Assembly (NCBI GenBank): GCA_018828385.1
Contig: JAHJVE010000020.1
Coordinates: 295,423 to 359,422 of the forward strand
From: Gammaproteobacteria bacterium
Lineage (GTDB): Bacteria > Pseudomonadota > Gammaproteobacteria > Burkholderiales > Rhodocyclaceae
DNA length: 64,000 bases
Direction: 5' to 3'
The position numbers and the translations under genes were made by a program. Under the pieces are notes generated by a model that did no database searches, was not told where the DNA came from, and saw nothing but the letters and a program-made list of their open reading frames with translations. This document shows, piece after piece, positions 1-9,458 of this stretch (positions are counted from its first letter, which is position 1; each line of letters begins with the position of its first letter).

Positions 1-840
1 AACTCCTGCGGCCACTGCCCGAGCTGCGATGAACACGAGCCGGCCTATTGCCACGAGTTTTTCCCGCGCAATTTCTTCGGCACCCGGGCCGACGGCAGCA
101 GCGCGCTGTCGCGTGACGGCGAAGTCATCCATGGCAATTTCTTCGGCCAGTCGTCGTTCGCCAGCCACGCCATCTGCCATCAGCAGAATGTTGTCAAGGT
201 ACCGACGGATGTCGATCTGGCCTTGCTCGGGCCACTCGCCTGCGGCATCCAGACGGGAGCAGGTGCCGTCATCAATGCCCTGCAACTGAAGGCCGGCAAA
301 TCCTTCGCCGTCTTCGGCGCCGGTTCGGTCGGCCTGTCGGCGCTCATGGCTGCCAAGGCCAAAGGCGCTGCGCAACTCGTCGCCGTCGATACCAACGATG
401 ATCGCCTTGAGTTCGCCAAAACCATCGGCGCCACGCACACCTTCAACCCGCTGCGCGACGACGTTGTCGCCGGCCTGCTCGCCCTGACCGGTTACGGCAT
501 CGACTATGCGGTGGACACCACCGGTATCCCGGCCGTTATGCGCAATGCCGTGATGAGCCTGGCGCCTCGCGGCACCTGCGGCATCCTCGGCGCTTCGCCG
601 ATGGGCACCGAACTGAGCCTCGACGAAGTGCATTTCATGAGCGGCGGCCGCCGTCTGCTCGGCATTGTCGAAGGTTCGGCCAATCCGGACGAGTTCATTC
701 CGCAACTGATCGAGATGTACCGCCGGGGCGATTTTCCCTTCGACCGCATGGTGCGTTTCTACCCGTTCAATGAAATCAACGCCGCGATTCACGACAGCGA
801 AACCGGCAAGAGCATCAAACCGATCGTTCGTATCGGCTAG
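1..840 (+). CDS. Zn-dependent aryl/benzyl-type alcohol dehydrogenase (5' truncated by window edge)
   Basis: The gene is open from the first base, so the N-terminus (roughly 90 residues) lies outside the window; 279 codons are visible. This is a medium-chain dehydrogenase/reductase that oxidises an alcohol to an aldehyde with NAD(P). The structural-zinc cysteines are at fragment residues 3, 6, 9 and 17, a probable catalytic-zinc cysteine at 81 (GPLACG), and the Rossmann GAGSVG at 106-111. An Asp at about 130 after the second strand favours NAD over NADP. The sequence looks like the benzyl/aryl-alcohol dehydrogenase branch. It ends 44 bases before the DUF1302 gene and faces the same way as the ferulate genes, so an aromatic alcohol is a reasonable substrate guess, but that is inference. 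Confidence 0.85.
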   Translation, partial: NSCGHCPSCDEHEPAYCHEFFPRNFFGTRADGSSALSRDGEVIHGNFFGQSSFASHAICHQQNVVKVPTDVDLALLGPLACGIQTGAGAVINALQLKAGKSFAVFGAGSVGLSALMAAKAKGAAQLVAVDTNDDRLEFAKTIGATHTFNPLRDDVVAGLLALTGYGIDYAVDTTGIPAVMRNAVMSLAPRGTCGILGASPMGTELSLDEVHFMSGGRRLLGIVEGSANPDEFIPQLIEMYRRGDFPFDRMVRFYPFNEINAAIHDSETGKSIKPIVRIG

Positions 841-884
841 TTTTTTCACCACAACAGAAACACATAACACTACTGGAGGAATCA

Positions 885-2486
885 ATGCTGACAAAGCAAC
901 CAAGTCGTATCGCCTTGGCACTGGCCGCGACATTCGCCATGCCCGCGGCTCACGCCTTCCAATTCGACATGGGGGAGTCCGACGTCAAGATGCGTTGGGA
1001 CAACACCGTCAAGTACAGCACCATGTATCGCGTGCGCGATCCGAATGCCGCTCAACTGACCGCTCAAATCGCCAGCCCGGCCGGCGACGGCAACCGCAAC
1101 TTCAAGAAGGGCTTTACCTCCCAACGTCTCGACCTGACCAGCGAATTCGACATCACCAAGGGCAACTTCGGCGCCCGCATCAGCGGCGCCGCCTGGTATG
1201 ACGACATCTACATGCGCTCCAACGACAATACCTCGGGCATTACGCACAACATCAGCACCGGTTCGAACCAGTTCACCGATGGTACCCAGGATGCCGTTGG
1301 CGTTAACGGTCGTTTGATGGATGCCTTCGTTTTCGCCAAGGGCGAACTCGGCAACATGCCGGGCCGAATCACGCTCGGTCGTCATGCCGTGATCTATGGC
1401 GAAACCCTGATGTCCGGCAGCAACGGCATTGCTGCCGCCCAGGGGGCGGTCGACATCACCAAGGCAGCGACCGTACCAGGTGCCCAAGTCAAGGAATTCA
1501 TCCTGCCGACCGAACAGATATCCGGTTCGCTGCAATTGACCAACAAGCTTTCGGTTGGTGGCTATTACCAGTTCAAGTGGCACAAGTCGCCATTCTTCGC
1601 AGCCGGCAGTTTCCTGTCGCCCAATGACTTCATGACCGATGGTGCGGAGTCTTTCCTGAGCACGCCAGGGGGCGGTCTGTTTGCTCGGGGCGAAGATCTG
1701 AAGGCGCGCGATGGCGGGCAAGGCGGTCTGCAATTGCGCTACATGTCGGATGCCCTGGATACTGAATTCGGTGTTTACGCTGCGAATTTCCATGACAAGA
1801 CCCCGTCAGCGGCCTATTTCGACCCGGTCCGCGGCAACTACCGTCTGGTCTACCAGGAAGACATCCAGGTCTACGGCGTCTCGGCCAGTACGGTTCTGGG
1901 TGGCGACAACGTCTCCATTGAAGCATCGATGCGCCACAACATGCCGATCACCGGCGGTATGGCCATCGTGCAGGCAATTCCGGCGCAATGGAACAACTTC
2001 GACAACAAGGACAACCCGGCCTACGCCGTCGGTAACACCGCTCATGTCACGGTCGCCGATATCCACCTCTTCCAGCCGAATTTCCTGATGAAGGACGGTG
2101 GTTCGCTGGCCATCCAGTACGACTGGCATACGGTCCTCGACATCGACAAGAACCCCGCCGCCATTGACAGCACCACCACGAAAAGCGCTTCGCGCCTGAC
2201 CGCAGCCTTTACCGCCGATTTCTTCCAGGTCTTCGACGGCATCGACTTGTCCATTCCGGTTGTCTTCAGCCATGACTTCCAGCGCTCGCGCGTCTTTGTC
2301 GGCTGGGTCGAAAATGGCGGTTCGCTCGACGTCGGCGTCAACTTCAATTACCAGAACACCTGGAAGGGCGGCCTGAACTATCACCGTTTCATCGGCAAGC
2401 ATGGCACCAGCATTGGTGCTGGCAGCTTCGACCAGACCTTGTGGGACCGTGACTACGTCACCTTCAACGTTTCCCGCAGCTTCTAA
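885..2486 (+). CDS. DUF1302 family outer-membrane protein
   Basis: 533 residues with a clear signal peptide (cut after about residue 24, AHA-F). It is rich in alternating aromatic/polar strands and ends in Phe (VSRSF), as outer-membrane beta-barrels do. It matches my memory of the DUF1302 family, whose members are found with DUF1329 proteins in clusters for hydrophobic or aromatic substrates. Its molecular role is not settled; a porin-like passage for the substrate is the simplest idea. A strong ribosome site (GGAGGAAT) precedes the ATG. The DUF1329 gene follows after 17 bases, so the two are probably co-transcribed. Confidence 0.8.
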   Translation: MLTKQPSRIALALAATFAMPAAHAFQFDMGESDVKMRWDNTVKYSTMYRVRDPNAAQLTAQIASPAGDGNRNFKKGFTSQRLDLTSEFDITKGNFGARISGAAWYDDIYMRSNDNTSGITHNISTGSNQFTDGTQDAVGVNGRLMDAFVFAKGELGNMPGRITLGRHAVIYGETLMSGSNGIAAAQGAVDITKAATVPGAQVKEFILPTEQISGSLQLTNKLSVGGYYQFKWHKSPFFAAGSFLSPNDFMTDGAESFLSTPGGGLFARGEDLKARDGGQGGLQLRYMSDALDTEFGVYAANFHDKTPSAAYFDPVRGNYRLVYQEDIQVYGVSASTVLGGDNVSIEASMRHNMPITGGMAIVQAIPAQWNNFDNKDNPAYAVGNTAHVTVADIHLFQPNFLMKDGGSLAIQYDWHTVLDIDKNPAAIDSTTTKSASRLTAAFTADFFQVFDGIDLSIPVVFSHDFQRSRVFVGWVENGGSLDVGVNFNYQNTWKGGLNYHRFIGKHGTSIGAGSFDQTLWDRDYVTFNVSRSF

Positions 2487-2503
2487 CAACAGAGGATACC
2501 CAA

Positions 2504-3859
2504 ATGAAAATGCGCATCACCATTCTCGCCGCGCTGATCGGCGCGGCCATCTCCGGGCAGGGTTTCGCGGCGGTCAGCGCCGACGAGGCTGCCAAGCTCA
2601 AAACCACGCTGACCCCCATGGGCGCCGAAAAGGCTGGCAACAAGGACGGCTCCATCCCGGCCTGGACCGGCGGCAACACCAAGGCGCCGGCCGGCTACAA
2701 GTCAGGCAGCACACGGCCTGATTTCTTTGCCGGTGAAAAGCCGATCTACACGGTCGACGCCAAAAACATGGGCAAATATGCCGACAAGTTGACCGATGGC
2801 GTCAAGGGCCTGCTCGCCAAGTATCCTGACTTCAAGCTCCAGGTCTACCCGACGCACCGTAGTGCCGCGGCACCGCAGTGGGTGTACGACAACACTCTGC
2901 AGAACGCCACCCGGGCCAAGCTTTCCGGCAACGGTGCTACGGTAGAAGGGGCCTACGGCGGCATTCCCTTCCCGATCCCGAAGAGCGGTACCGAGGCGAT
3001 GTGGAACCATGTCCTGACCTGGCAGGGCGAGGCCATCACTCACCCGATCAATGCCTGGATGGTCACCCGCGACGGCAAGCTTTCGGTCGTCAGCGAAGGC
3101 GAACAAAACAAGCTCAGCCCGTACTACGACAAGAACGGCAGCCTGGAGACCTACAAGGGCGTTTACCTGTACGGTCGTTTCGTGCAGAGCGCCCCGTCCT
3201 CGAAGGCAGGTGAATCCATCCTCGTGCATGAAAGCAGCACCGCCGACAAGGGCCGCGGTATCTGGCAATACCTGGTCGGTCAGCGCCGCGTTCGCCGTGC
3301 CCCTTCGGTGTCGTATGACACGCCGGACTCGGTGACGTCCGGCATGGGTTTCTTCGACGAAGCCTTCATGCTATTCGGACCCTGGGACCGCCACGAGTAC
3401 AAACTGGTCGGCAAGAAGGAAATCCTGATTCCCTACAACAACAACAAGGCTGCCGCCGCCAAGGCGGAAGACTTGATGGGCAAGGATTTCCTGAATCCGG
3501 AACTGGTCCGTTGGGAACTGCACCGTGTCTGGGAACTCGAGGCCAGCCTGGCCCCGGGCAAGCGCCACGTGGTGGCCAAACGCAAGTACTACATCGATGA
3601 GGATAGCTGGCAGATCATCCTGATCGACGGCTGGGATGCGCAAGGCCAACTGTGGCGGACCAACTACACGCTGACTGTGTTGGCTCCCGATGTGCCGGCG
3701 CTCTTCGGCAACATCTACTGGGGTACCTACAACCTGCAGAATGGTGGCTACTACCTGAATGCGGCATCGAACGGTACCAACAAGCAAGTCGGGCTCAAGC
3801 CCTCGCTGACCGAGAAGTTCTTCACGCCCGAAGAGCTCGCCAACCTCGGCGCCCGCTAA
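2504..3859 (+). CDS. DUF1329 family periplasmic/outer-membrane-associated protein
   Basis: 451 residues with a signal peptide (cut near residues 22-23, GFA-A). The mature start (VSADEAAKLKTTLTPMGAEK) and the sequence GNKDGSIPAWTGG are typical of the DUF1329 family as I know it. The family is almost always encoded beside DUF1302, as here. Function is unknown; a lipid- or ligand-carrying periplasmic role is speculative. No lipobox cysteine is visible, so it is probably soluble in the periplasm. It sits in the same run as the DUF1302, YCF48-like and MMPL genes, which suggests a multi-layer envelope machine. Confidence 0.8.
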   Translation: MKMRITILAALIGAAISGQGFAAVSADEAAKLKTTLTPMGAEKAGNKDGSIPAWTGGNTKAPAGYKSGSTRPDFFAGEKPIYTVDAKNMGKYADKLTDGVKGLLAKYPDFKLQVYPTHRSAAAPQWVYDNTLQNATRAKLSGNGATVEGAYGGIPFPIPKSGTEAMWNHVLTWQGEAITHPINAWMVTRDGKLSVVSEGEQNKLSPYYDKNGSLETYKGVYLYGRFVQSAPSSKAGESILVHESSTADKGRGIWQYLVGQRRVRRAPSVSYDTPDSVTSGMGFFDEAFMLFGPWDRHEYKLVGKKEILIPYNNNKAAAAKAEDLMGKDFLNPELVRWELHRVWELEASLAPGKRHVVAKRKYYIDEDSWQIILIDGWDAQGQLWRTNYTLTVLAPDVPALFGNIYWGTYNLQNGGYYLNAASNGTNKQVGLKPSLTEKFFTPEELANLGAR

Positions 3860-3976
3860 GCAATACCGGTTGCGGCAGGCCTGAACGGGTCTGCTGCAAT
3901 CAGGCTCTGTTTGCATCGATCTCTCTGCGTTTGCCGGGAGTTGCCTCAGCGCACTCCCGGATCTTTTTGGCAAATC

Positions 3977-5032
3977 ATGAAAAAAACGATCATTTATCTG
4001 TGCATGGCTGGCTTGTCTTCCGCCGCTTTGGCACAAAGCGCGCCGCCGCCGCACGCCCCCTTTGCGCTCGATTTCCCTTCCCTGATTTCCGGCAAGGCGA
4101 GCCACAGCGCCATGCTGACGATTACCAGGGCGGGTGAGCGACTGATCGCTGCAGGCGAACGCGGCATCGTTCTTTATTCGACCGACAACGGCAAGCAGTG
4201 GACGCAAGCGGTGACCCCGACCAGCGTTACGCTGACCGCCTTGCGTTTCATCGACGCCAAGCGCGGCTGGGCGGTCGGCCATATGGGCCTTGTGCTCCAC
4301 ACCGAAGATGGCGGCGTTACCTGGCGCAAGCAGCTGGACGGTATCCAGGCCGCCCAACTGGCCTATGAAGCGGCCTTGGCCGGCGGTGACGAGAAGGCGG
4401 TTCGTCAGGCTACCTTCCTGGTCACCGATGGCCCGGACAAGCCTTTCTTCGACCTCAACATCGACCCGTCGGGGCGCGGCTTCATCGTCGGCGCCTACAA
4501 CCTGATATTCCGCACGACCGACGGTGGCAAGACCTGGCAAGACTGGTCGGCCCACGTCGACAATCCAAAAGCCATGCACCTCTACGGCGTCGCCAAGAGC
4601 GGCAATGACCTCTACCTGGTCGGCGAACAGGGTCTGATCCTACGGTCGACCGACGGTGGAGAGCATTTTTCGGCCCAAACATCCCCCTACGTCGGCACCT
4701 GGTTCGGTGCTCTGGCGACCGCCAAGGGCCTGCTGCTCTACGGCCTGCGCGGTAATGCCTTCCTGCAGCCGGCGAGCGGCGAGGGCTGGCAGCAACTAAA
4801 GACCAATACCACGGCGGCGATTGCCGGCGCCGCCCAATTGACCGATGGGCGCCTGGTGCTGGCCAGTCAGTCCGGACAACTGCTGATCGAACAAGCGCCG
4901 ATGAAATTCGCCCCGCTGGCGATGCGCTCCGCCGGCCCGTTGACCGCCGTGGTCGAAGGCAGCGACCGGGGCGTTGTCGTGACCAGCCTGCGCGGTGTCG
5001 TCATGGCACCGCTCGCCACAGCCAATAACTAA
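3977..5032 (+). CDS. YCF48/BNR-repeat periplasmic protein
   Basis: 351 residues from the ATG at 3977, chosen because MKKTIIYLCMAGLSSAALAQ is a good signal peptide; an in-frame start 66 bases upstream would mask it. Several repeats carry the Asp-box-like pattern S/T-x-D-x-G-x-x-W: STDNGKQW, TEDGGVTW, TTDGGKTW and STDGGEHF. This indicates a seven-bladed propeller of the photosystem-II-assembly-factor (YCF48)/BNR type. In a non-photosynthetic cell this is likely a periplasmic adaptor. It lies 117 bases after the DUF1329 gene and 21 bases before the MMPL transporter, a gene order often seen around these transporters. Confidence 0.82.
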   Translation: MKKTIIYLCMAGLSSAALAQSAPPPHAPFALDFPSLISGKASHSAMLTITRAGERLIAAGERGIVLYSTDNGKQWTQAVTPTSVTLTALRFIDAKRGWAVGHMGLVLHTEDGGVTWRKQLDGIQAAQLAYEAALAGGDEKAVRQATFLVTDGPDKPFFDLNIDPSGRGFIVGAYNLIFRTTDGGKTWQDWSAHVDNPKAMHLYGVAKSGNDLYLVGEQGLILRSTDGGEHFSAQTSPYVGTWFGALATAKGLLLYGLRGNAFLQPASGEGWQQLKTNTTAAIAGAAQLTDGRLVLASQSGQLLIEQAPMKFAPLAMRSAGPLTAVVEGSDRGVVVTSLRGVVMAPLATANN

Positions 5033-5053
5033 AACCATCGACGGAGACGCACC

Positions 5054-7492
5054 GTGCATACCCCCCACCACAACGATCATCAGCCGGTCATCGAACGACT
5101 GGAAGACTTCGACACGAAATCGGGCAATCTGGCCGAGCGCGTGTTGTTCAACAACCGCTTCTGGGTCGTCCTGTTCTGTCTGGTCGGCACGCTGCTGCTC
5201 GGCTGGCAGGCGACGCGCATCAATCTCAACGCCAGCTTCGAGAAGATGATTCCGGCGACCCATCCGTACATCGTCAACTACCTCGAAAACCGCGCCGATC
5301 TGGCCGCCCTCGGAAACTCCATGCGCATCGCCGTGGAAACCACCGAAGGCACCATTTTCGACCAGGAGTACATGGCCACCTTGCAGAAGATGAATGACGA
5401 AATCTATCTGCTGCCCGGTGTCGACCGGGCATTCATGAAATCGCTGTGGACCACCGCGACGCGTTGGGCGGCGGTGACCGAAGAAGGCCTGGAAGGCGGC
5501 ACCGTGGTCCCCGACGACTACGACGGCTCGCCGCGCAGCCTCGACCAGGTGCGCCAGAACGTCGAACGCTCCGGCGAGATCGGTCAGCTCGTCGCCGCCA
5601 ATCTCAAGTCGAGCATCATCTTCGTGCCGCTCCTCGACCGCAATCCGCAAACCGGCCTGGCGCTCGACTATCAGGAACTGTCGGCCAAGATCGAGCAGAT
5701 CCGCGCCAAGTACCAGAGCGGCAAGATCAAGGTTCACGTCACCGGCTTCGCCAAGGTCATCGGCGACCTCATCGACGGCCTGGCCCAGGTCCTGGTCTTC
5801 TTCGCCGCGGCCATCGTCATCGCCACCGCCATGCTCTTCTGGTACACCCGCTGCGTCCGCTCGACTTCGCTGGTCGTCGCCTGCTCGCTGGTCGCCGTGG
5901 TCTGGCAATTCGGGGTCATCACGCTGCTCGGTTTCGAGCTCGACCCTTACTCCATCCTCGTTCCCTTCCTGGTTTTCGCCATCGGCATGAGCCACGGCGC
6001 CCAGAAGATGAACGGCATCATGCAGGACGTCGGGCGCGGTACGCATCGCGTCGTCGCCGCCCGCTACACCTTCCGCCGCCTGTTCCTGGCCGGCATGACG
6101 GCGCTGCTCTGCGACGCCGTCGGCTTCGGCGTACTCATGCTGATCGAGATCAAGGTCATCCAGGATCTCGCCGTCATCGCCTCGATTGGCGTTGCCGTGC
6201 TGATCTTCACCAACCTGATCCTGCTGCCCATCCTGCTCTCCTATACCGGCGTCAGCCCGAGCGCCGCCGCCCGCAGCCTGAAGTCCGAACAACTCGACGA
6301 AGCCGGTGCCAAGCACTGGCTGTGGGAATTCCTCGACTTGTTCACCCAGCGTCGCTGGGCGCTGTTCTCGGTGCTGCTCGGAATCGCCATGGCTGTCGTC
6401 GGCTATACCGTGAGTACCCATTTGCAGGTCGGCGACCTCGATCCGGGTGCCCCGGAACTGCGTGCCGACTCGCGCTACAACCGCGACAACGCCTTCATGG
6501 TCGAGAACTACGCGGCGAGCGGCGACATCCTGGTGGTCATGGTCAAGACCGCCGAAGACCAATGCACCCGCTACCAGAACCTGTCGCTGGTCGACGAACT
6601 GGGCTGGCAACTCGAACAGTTGCCCGGCGTCGAGGCCACCAATTCGATGGCCAAACTGTCGCGCATCGCCACCGCCGGCTACAACGAGGGCAACTTCAAG
6701 TGGCTCGACCTGGTGCCCAACAACGACGTGCTCGGCGGCGTCCAGACCCGCGCCCCGCGCGAGTTGTTCAACCAGACCTGCAGCCTGCTTACCCTCTATG
6801 TTTACCTGCAGGACCACAAGGCGGAAACCCTGAGTCGCGTCGTCAATGCCGTCGAAGCCTACGTGGCCAGCCACGACAACCCGGAAGCCCGCTTCCTGCT
6901 CGCCGCCGGCAGCGCCGGTATCGAAGCGGCAACCAACATCGTCGTCAAGCAGGCCACCCACGACATGATGTTCTGGGTCTATGGCGCCGTGACGCTGCTC
7001 TGCTGGATCACCTTCCGCTCCTGGCGGGCGGTCGTCTGCGCCGTGCTGCCGCTGGTCCTCACCTCCATCCTCTGCGAGGCGCTGATGGTTGCCTTCGGCA
7101 TGGGCATCAAGGTCGCCACGCTGCCGGTCATCGCGCTCGGTGTCGGGATCGGCGTCGACTACGCCCTCTACGTGCTGTCGATCATGCTGGCCCGCATGCG
7201 CCAGGGCGACAGCCTGTCGGAAGCCTATTACCAGGCGCTGTTGTTTACTGGCAAGGTCGTCATGCTGACCGGCTTCACGCTGGCCATCGGCGTCGCCACC
7301 TGGGCCTTCTCGCCGATCAAGTTCCAGGCCGACATGGGCATCCTGCTCGCCTTCATGTTCATCTGGAACATGCTCGGCGCGCTGTTGCTGTTGCCGGCGC
7401 TGGCGCATTTCCTGTTGCGTCCGGCTGCAGTGGCCAGTAGCGACGAGCCGAATGTGCTCATGGTCGCCACGCCGGAAAAGAGCGCCGCCTGA
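5054..7492 (+). CDS. MMPL/RND superfamily transporter
   Basis: 812 residues. The start is GTG at 5054, preceded by an AGGA-containing ribosome site. TM1 is at about residues 36-54, followed by a large periplasmic loop, a block of five to six helices (about 245-400), a second TM near 430-450, a second periplasmic loop and a second helix block (about 630-800). The two halves resemble each other (GMSHGAQKMNG; GVGIGVDYALYVLS), which is the RND/MMPL duplication. No partner membrane-fusion protein gene is present. The DUF1302, DUF1329 and YCF48-like genes upstream may fill that role. Direction of transport cannot be read from the sequence; aromatic or lipid-like substrates are inferred from context. 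Confidence 0.85.
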   Translation: MHTPHHNDHQPVIERLEDFDTKSGNLAERVLFNNRFWVVLFCLVGTLLLGWQATRINLNASFEKMIPATHPYIVNYLENRADLAALGNSMRIAVETTEGTIFDQEYMATLQKMNDEIYLLPGVDRAFMKSLWTTATRWAAVTEEGLEGGTVVPDDYDGSPRSLDQVRQNVERSGEIGQLVAANLKSSIIFVPLLDRNPQTGLALDYQELSAKIEQIRAKYQSGKIKVHVTGFAKVIGDLIDGLAQVLVFFAAAIVIATAMLFWYTRCVRSTSLVVACSLVAVVWQFGVITLLGFELDPYSILVPFLVFAIGMSHGAQKMNGIMQDVGRGTHRVVAARYTFRRLFLAGMTALLCDAVGFGVLMLIEIKVIQDLAVIASIGVAVLIFTNLILLPILLSYTGVSPSAAARSLKSEQLDEAGAKHWLWEFLDLFTQRRWALFSVLLGIAMAVVGYTVSTHLQVGDLDPGAPELRADSRYNRDNAFMVENYAASGDILVVMVKTAEDQCTRYQNLSLVDELGWQLEQLPGVEATNSMAKLSRIATAGYNEGNFKWLDLVPNNDVLGGVQTRAPRELFNQTCSLLTLYVYLQDHKAETLSRVVNAVEAYVASHDNPEARFLLAAGSAGIEAATNIVVKQATHDMMFWVYGAVTLLCWITFRSWRAVVCAVLPLVLTSILCEALMVAFGMGIKVATLPVIALGVGIGVDYALYVLSIMLARMRQGDSLSEAYYQALLFTGKVVMLTGFTLAIGVATWAFSPIKFQADMGILLAFMFIWNMLGALLLLPALAHFLLRPAAVASSDEPNVLMVATPEKSAA

Positions 7493-7493
7493 G

Positions 7494-8519
7494 ATGAGCC
7501 GGGTCGTCCGCTTTGCCGCCTATGGCGGCCCGGAAGTGCTGCGCATCGAGGATGAGCCGTTGCCGGCGCCCGGACCAGGCGAGATTCAGGTGCGCATCGA
7601 GGCCATCGGCCTGAATCGTGCCGAAGCCGCCTTTCGCGCCGGTCAGTATCTGGAGTCGGCCGACTTTCCGTCGCGTCTCGGTTATGAGGCGTCCGGCATC
7701 GTCGAGGCCCTTGGCCCCGGCGTTGCCGGCTTCCTGCCGGGGGATGCCGTCTGCGTGATCCCGGCCTTTTCGATGACGCGCTACGGGGTCTATGCCGAAT
7801 TCGCCAATGTTCCGGTCAAGGCCGTTCTCCGGCGCCCGCCGGAACTCTCGGCGGAAAGCGCCGCTGCTTTGTGGATGGCCTATCTGACCGCCTACGGTGC
7901 GCTGGTCGATATTGCCCGTCTGGGCCGGGGCGACTACGTGGTCATCACCGCGCCGTCGAGCAGTGTCGGGCTGGCTGCCATCCAGATCGCCAATTTCGTC
8001 GGCGCCACGCCGATTGCCATCACCCGTTCGCCAGACAAAAGCGCGGCACTGCGGGCCGCCGGCGCAGCTCATGTCTTCAGTCCGGCTGACGATGAGGCCT
8101 TGATCGCGGCGGTGATGACGGCGACGGAAGGCAAAGGGGCAAACCTGGTGTTCGATCCGGTGGCCGGGCCGGGTGTCCATGCCCTGGCCGGCACCCTGGC
8201 GGCCCAAGGCACCCTGGTCATCTACGGCAATCTGAGCGGGGCCGGCGAGGCCACCCCCTTTTCGTTCCGGCAGGCCATTGGCAAGGGCCTCAGCCTGCGC
8301 GGCTATCTGGTCTTCGAGATCATTTCCGATGCCGGCCGGTTGCTGCGGGCGGAAAACTTCATCCGCGAAGGCCTGCGGCTCGGTGCCCTGCGGCCGACCA
8401 TCGCCCGCCGCTTTGCTTTCGACGACATCGTCGCCGCCCATCGCTATCTGGAATCGAACCAGCAACTGGGCAAGGTCGTTGTGTCGACCACTCCCCACGC
8501 CAACGAACAACAGGAGTAA
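7494..8519 (+). CDS. zinc-type alcohol dehydrogenase-like/quinone oxidoreductase-like MDR protein
   Basis: 341 residues from the ATG at 7494, one base after the MMPL stop. An earlier in-frame start inside the MMPL gene gives an unlikely tail. The N-terminal GroES-like half begins RFAAYGGPEVLRIEDEPLP. The cofactor half contains APSSSVGLAAIQIA, a variant of the AxxGxVG nucleotide loop seen in quinone-oxidoreductase-like enzymes. No structural-zinc cysteine cluster is visible, so it is probably a zinc-free NADPH-dependent reductase. It shares a tightly packed operon with the transporter and the esterase. The substrate may be an enone or alcohol of a phenylpropanoid; this is a guess from context. 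Confidence 0.75.
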   Translation: MSRVVRFAAYGGPEVLRIEDEPLPAPGPGEIQVRIEAIGLNRAEAAFRAGQYLESADFPSRLGYEASGIVEALGPGVAGFLPGDAVCVIPAFSMTRYGVYAEFANVPVKAVLRRPPELSAESAAALWMAYLTAYGALVDIARLGRGDYVVITAPSSSVGLAAIQIANFVGATPIAITRSPDKSAALRAAGAAHVFSPADDEALIAAVMTATEGKGANLVFDPVAGPGVHALAGTLAAQGTLVIYGNLSGAGEATPFSFRQAIGKGLSLRGYLVFEIISDAGRLLRAENFIREGLRLGALRPTIARRFAFDDIVAAHRYLESNQQLGKVVVSTTPHANEQQE

Positions 8520-8522
8520 ATC

Positions 8523-9458
8523 ATGCTCGATCTCGAACTCGCCAGCTTCCTGGAAGAAGGCCGTGCCAGCGGCGCTCCGGACCTGTGCGACCTGCCGCCC
8601 AACGCGGCCCGTGGCCTCTATCGTTCGCTGACCGGCGCCGGCGACCGGCCCCCGGCGGCAGTGCCGTTCGAGTCCCGGCACATCGCCAGCCTCGACGGCA
8701 TGCTCCCGCTGCGCATCTACCGGCCGGCGCAAACCGCCAAGGGTATCGTCCTCTATCTGCACGGCGGCGGTTTTGCCGTCGGCGACCTCGAGTGCTACCA
8801 CTCGATCTGCAGCAATCTGTGTGCGCGCTCCGGCTGTGCCGTGGTTGCTGTCGATTACCGCCTGGCGCCGGAAGCCCGGTTCCCGGCCGCGGTAGATGAC
8901 TGTTACGCGGCCCTGCTGTGGGTGGCAGCCAATGCCGGGGAACTGGCCGGCGAGGCGAACCGCATCGCCGTCGCCGGCGACAGCGCCGGGGCCAATCTGG
9001 CAGCGGTGCTGACCCTGCTCAGCCGCGACCGCCAGGGGCCGGCAATTGCCTTCCAGGCTTTGGTTTATCCGGTCACGGCCAGCGCTGCGGGGCAGTTTCC
9101 ATCCTATGAAAAATACGGTGCCGGCTTCACCTTGACCCGGCGCAGCATCGACTATTTCAACCAGCACTACTTCGGCCCGACTGGCGTCGCCCCCGATTTT
9201 CGCGGTGCGCCGCTGCTCGCCAGCAATCTCGCCGGACTCCCCCCCGCCCTGGTCCAGGTTGCCGGCTACGACCCCTTGCACGACGAGGGCATTGCCTACG
9301 CCGAGCGGCTGATGGCCGACGGCGTCGCCGTCAGTCTGGTCGATTACCCGGGCCTGGCCCACGGTTTCATCAACATGACCGGTCGAGTCAAAACCGCAGC
9401 CGTCGCCTTCGAACAGCTGTGTTCGACGCTGCAGCAAGCTCTGGAGGAAGACGCATGA
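8523..9458 (+). CDS. alpha/beta hydrolase, hormone-sensitive-lipase (HSL) family esterase
   Basis: 311 residues. The oxyanion-hole motif HGGGF and the nucleophile elbow GDSAG are visible. The acid is probably the Asp in GYDPLHDEG and the base the His in LAHGFINM. This order and spacing is that of HSL-family carboxylesterases (group IV). No signal peptide is seen, so the enzyme is cytoplasmic. Three bases separate it from the upstream reductase and it overlaps the next gene by ATGA, so it is in the same transcript. It may release free acids from phenolic esters before CoA activation by Fcs, but substrate assignment is inference. Confidence 0.82.
   Translation: MLDLELASFLEEGRASGAPDLCDLPPNAARGLYRSLTGAGDRPPAAVPFESRHIASLDGMLPLRIYRPAQTAKGIVLYLHGGGFAVGDLECYHSICSNLCARSGCAVVAVDYRLAPEARFPAAVDDCYAALLWVAANAGELAGEANRIAVAGDSAGANLAAVLTLLSRDRQGPAIAFQALVYPVTASAAGQFPSYEKYGAGFTLTRRSIDYFNQHYFGPTGVAPDFRGAPLLASNLAGLPPALVQVAGYDPLHDEGIAYAERLMADGVAVSLVDYPGLAHGFINMTGRVKTAAVAFEQLCSTLQQALEEDA

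Noticed and set aside
4796..7408. 870-codon open frame on the minus strand opposite the MMPL gene
   Set aside because: Low-complexity Asp/Gly/His/Gln-rich product with no domain. It is the antisense shadow of a GC-rich gene with strong codon bias.
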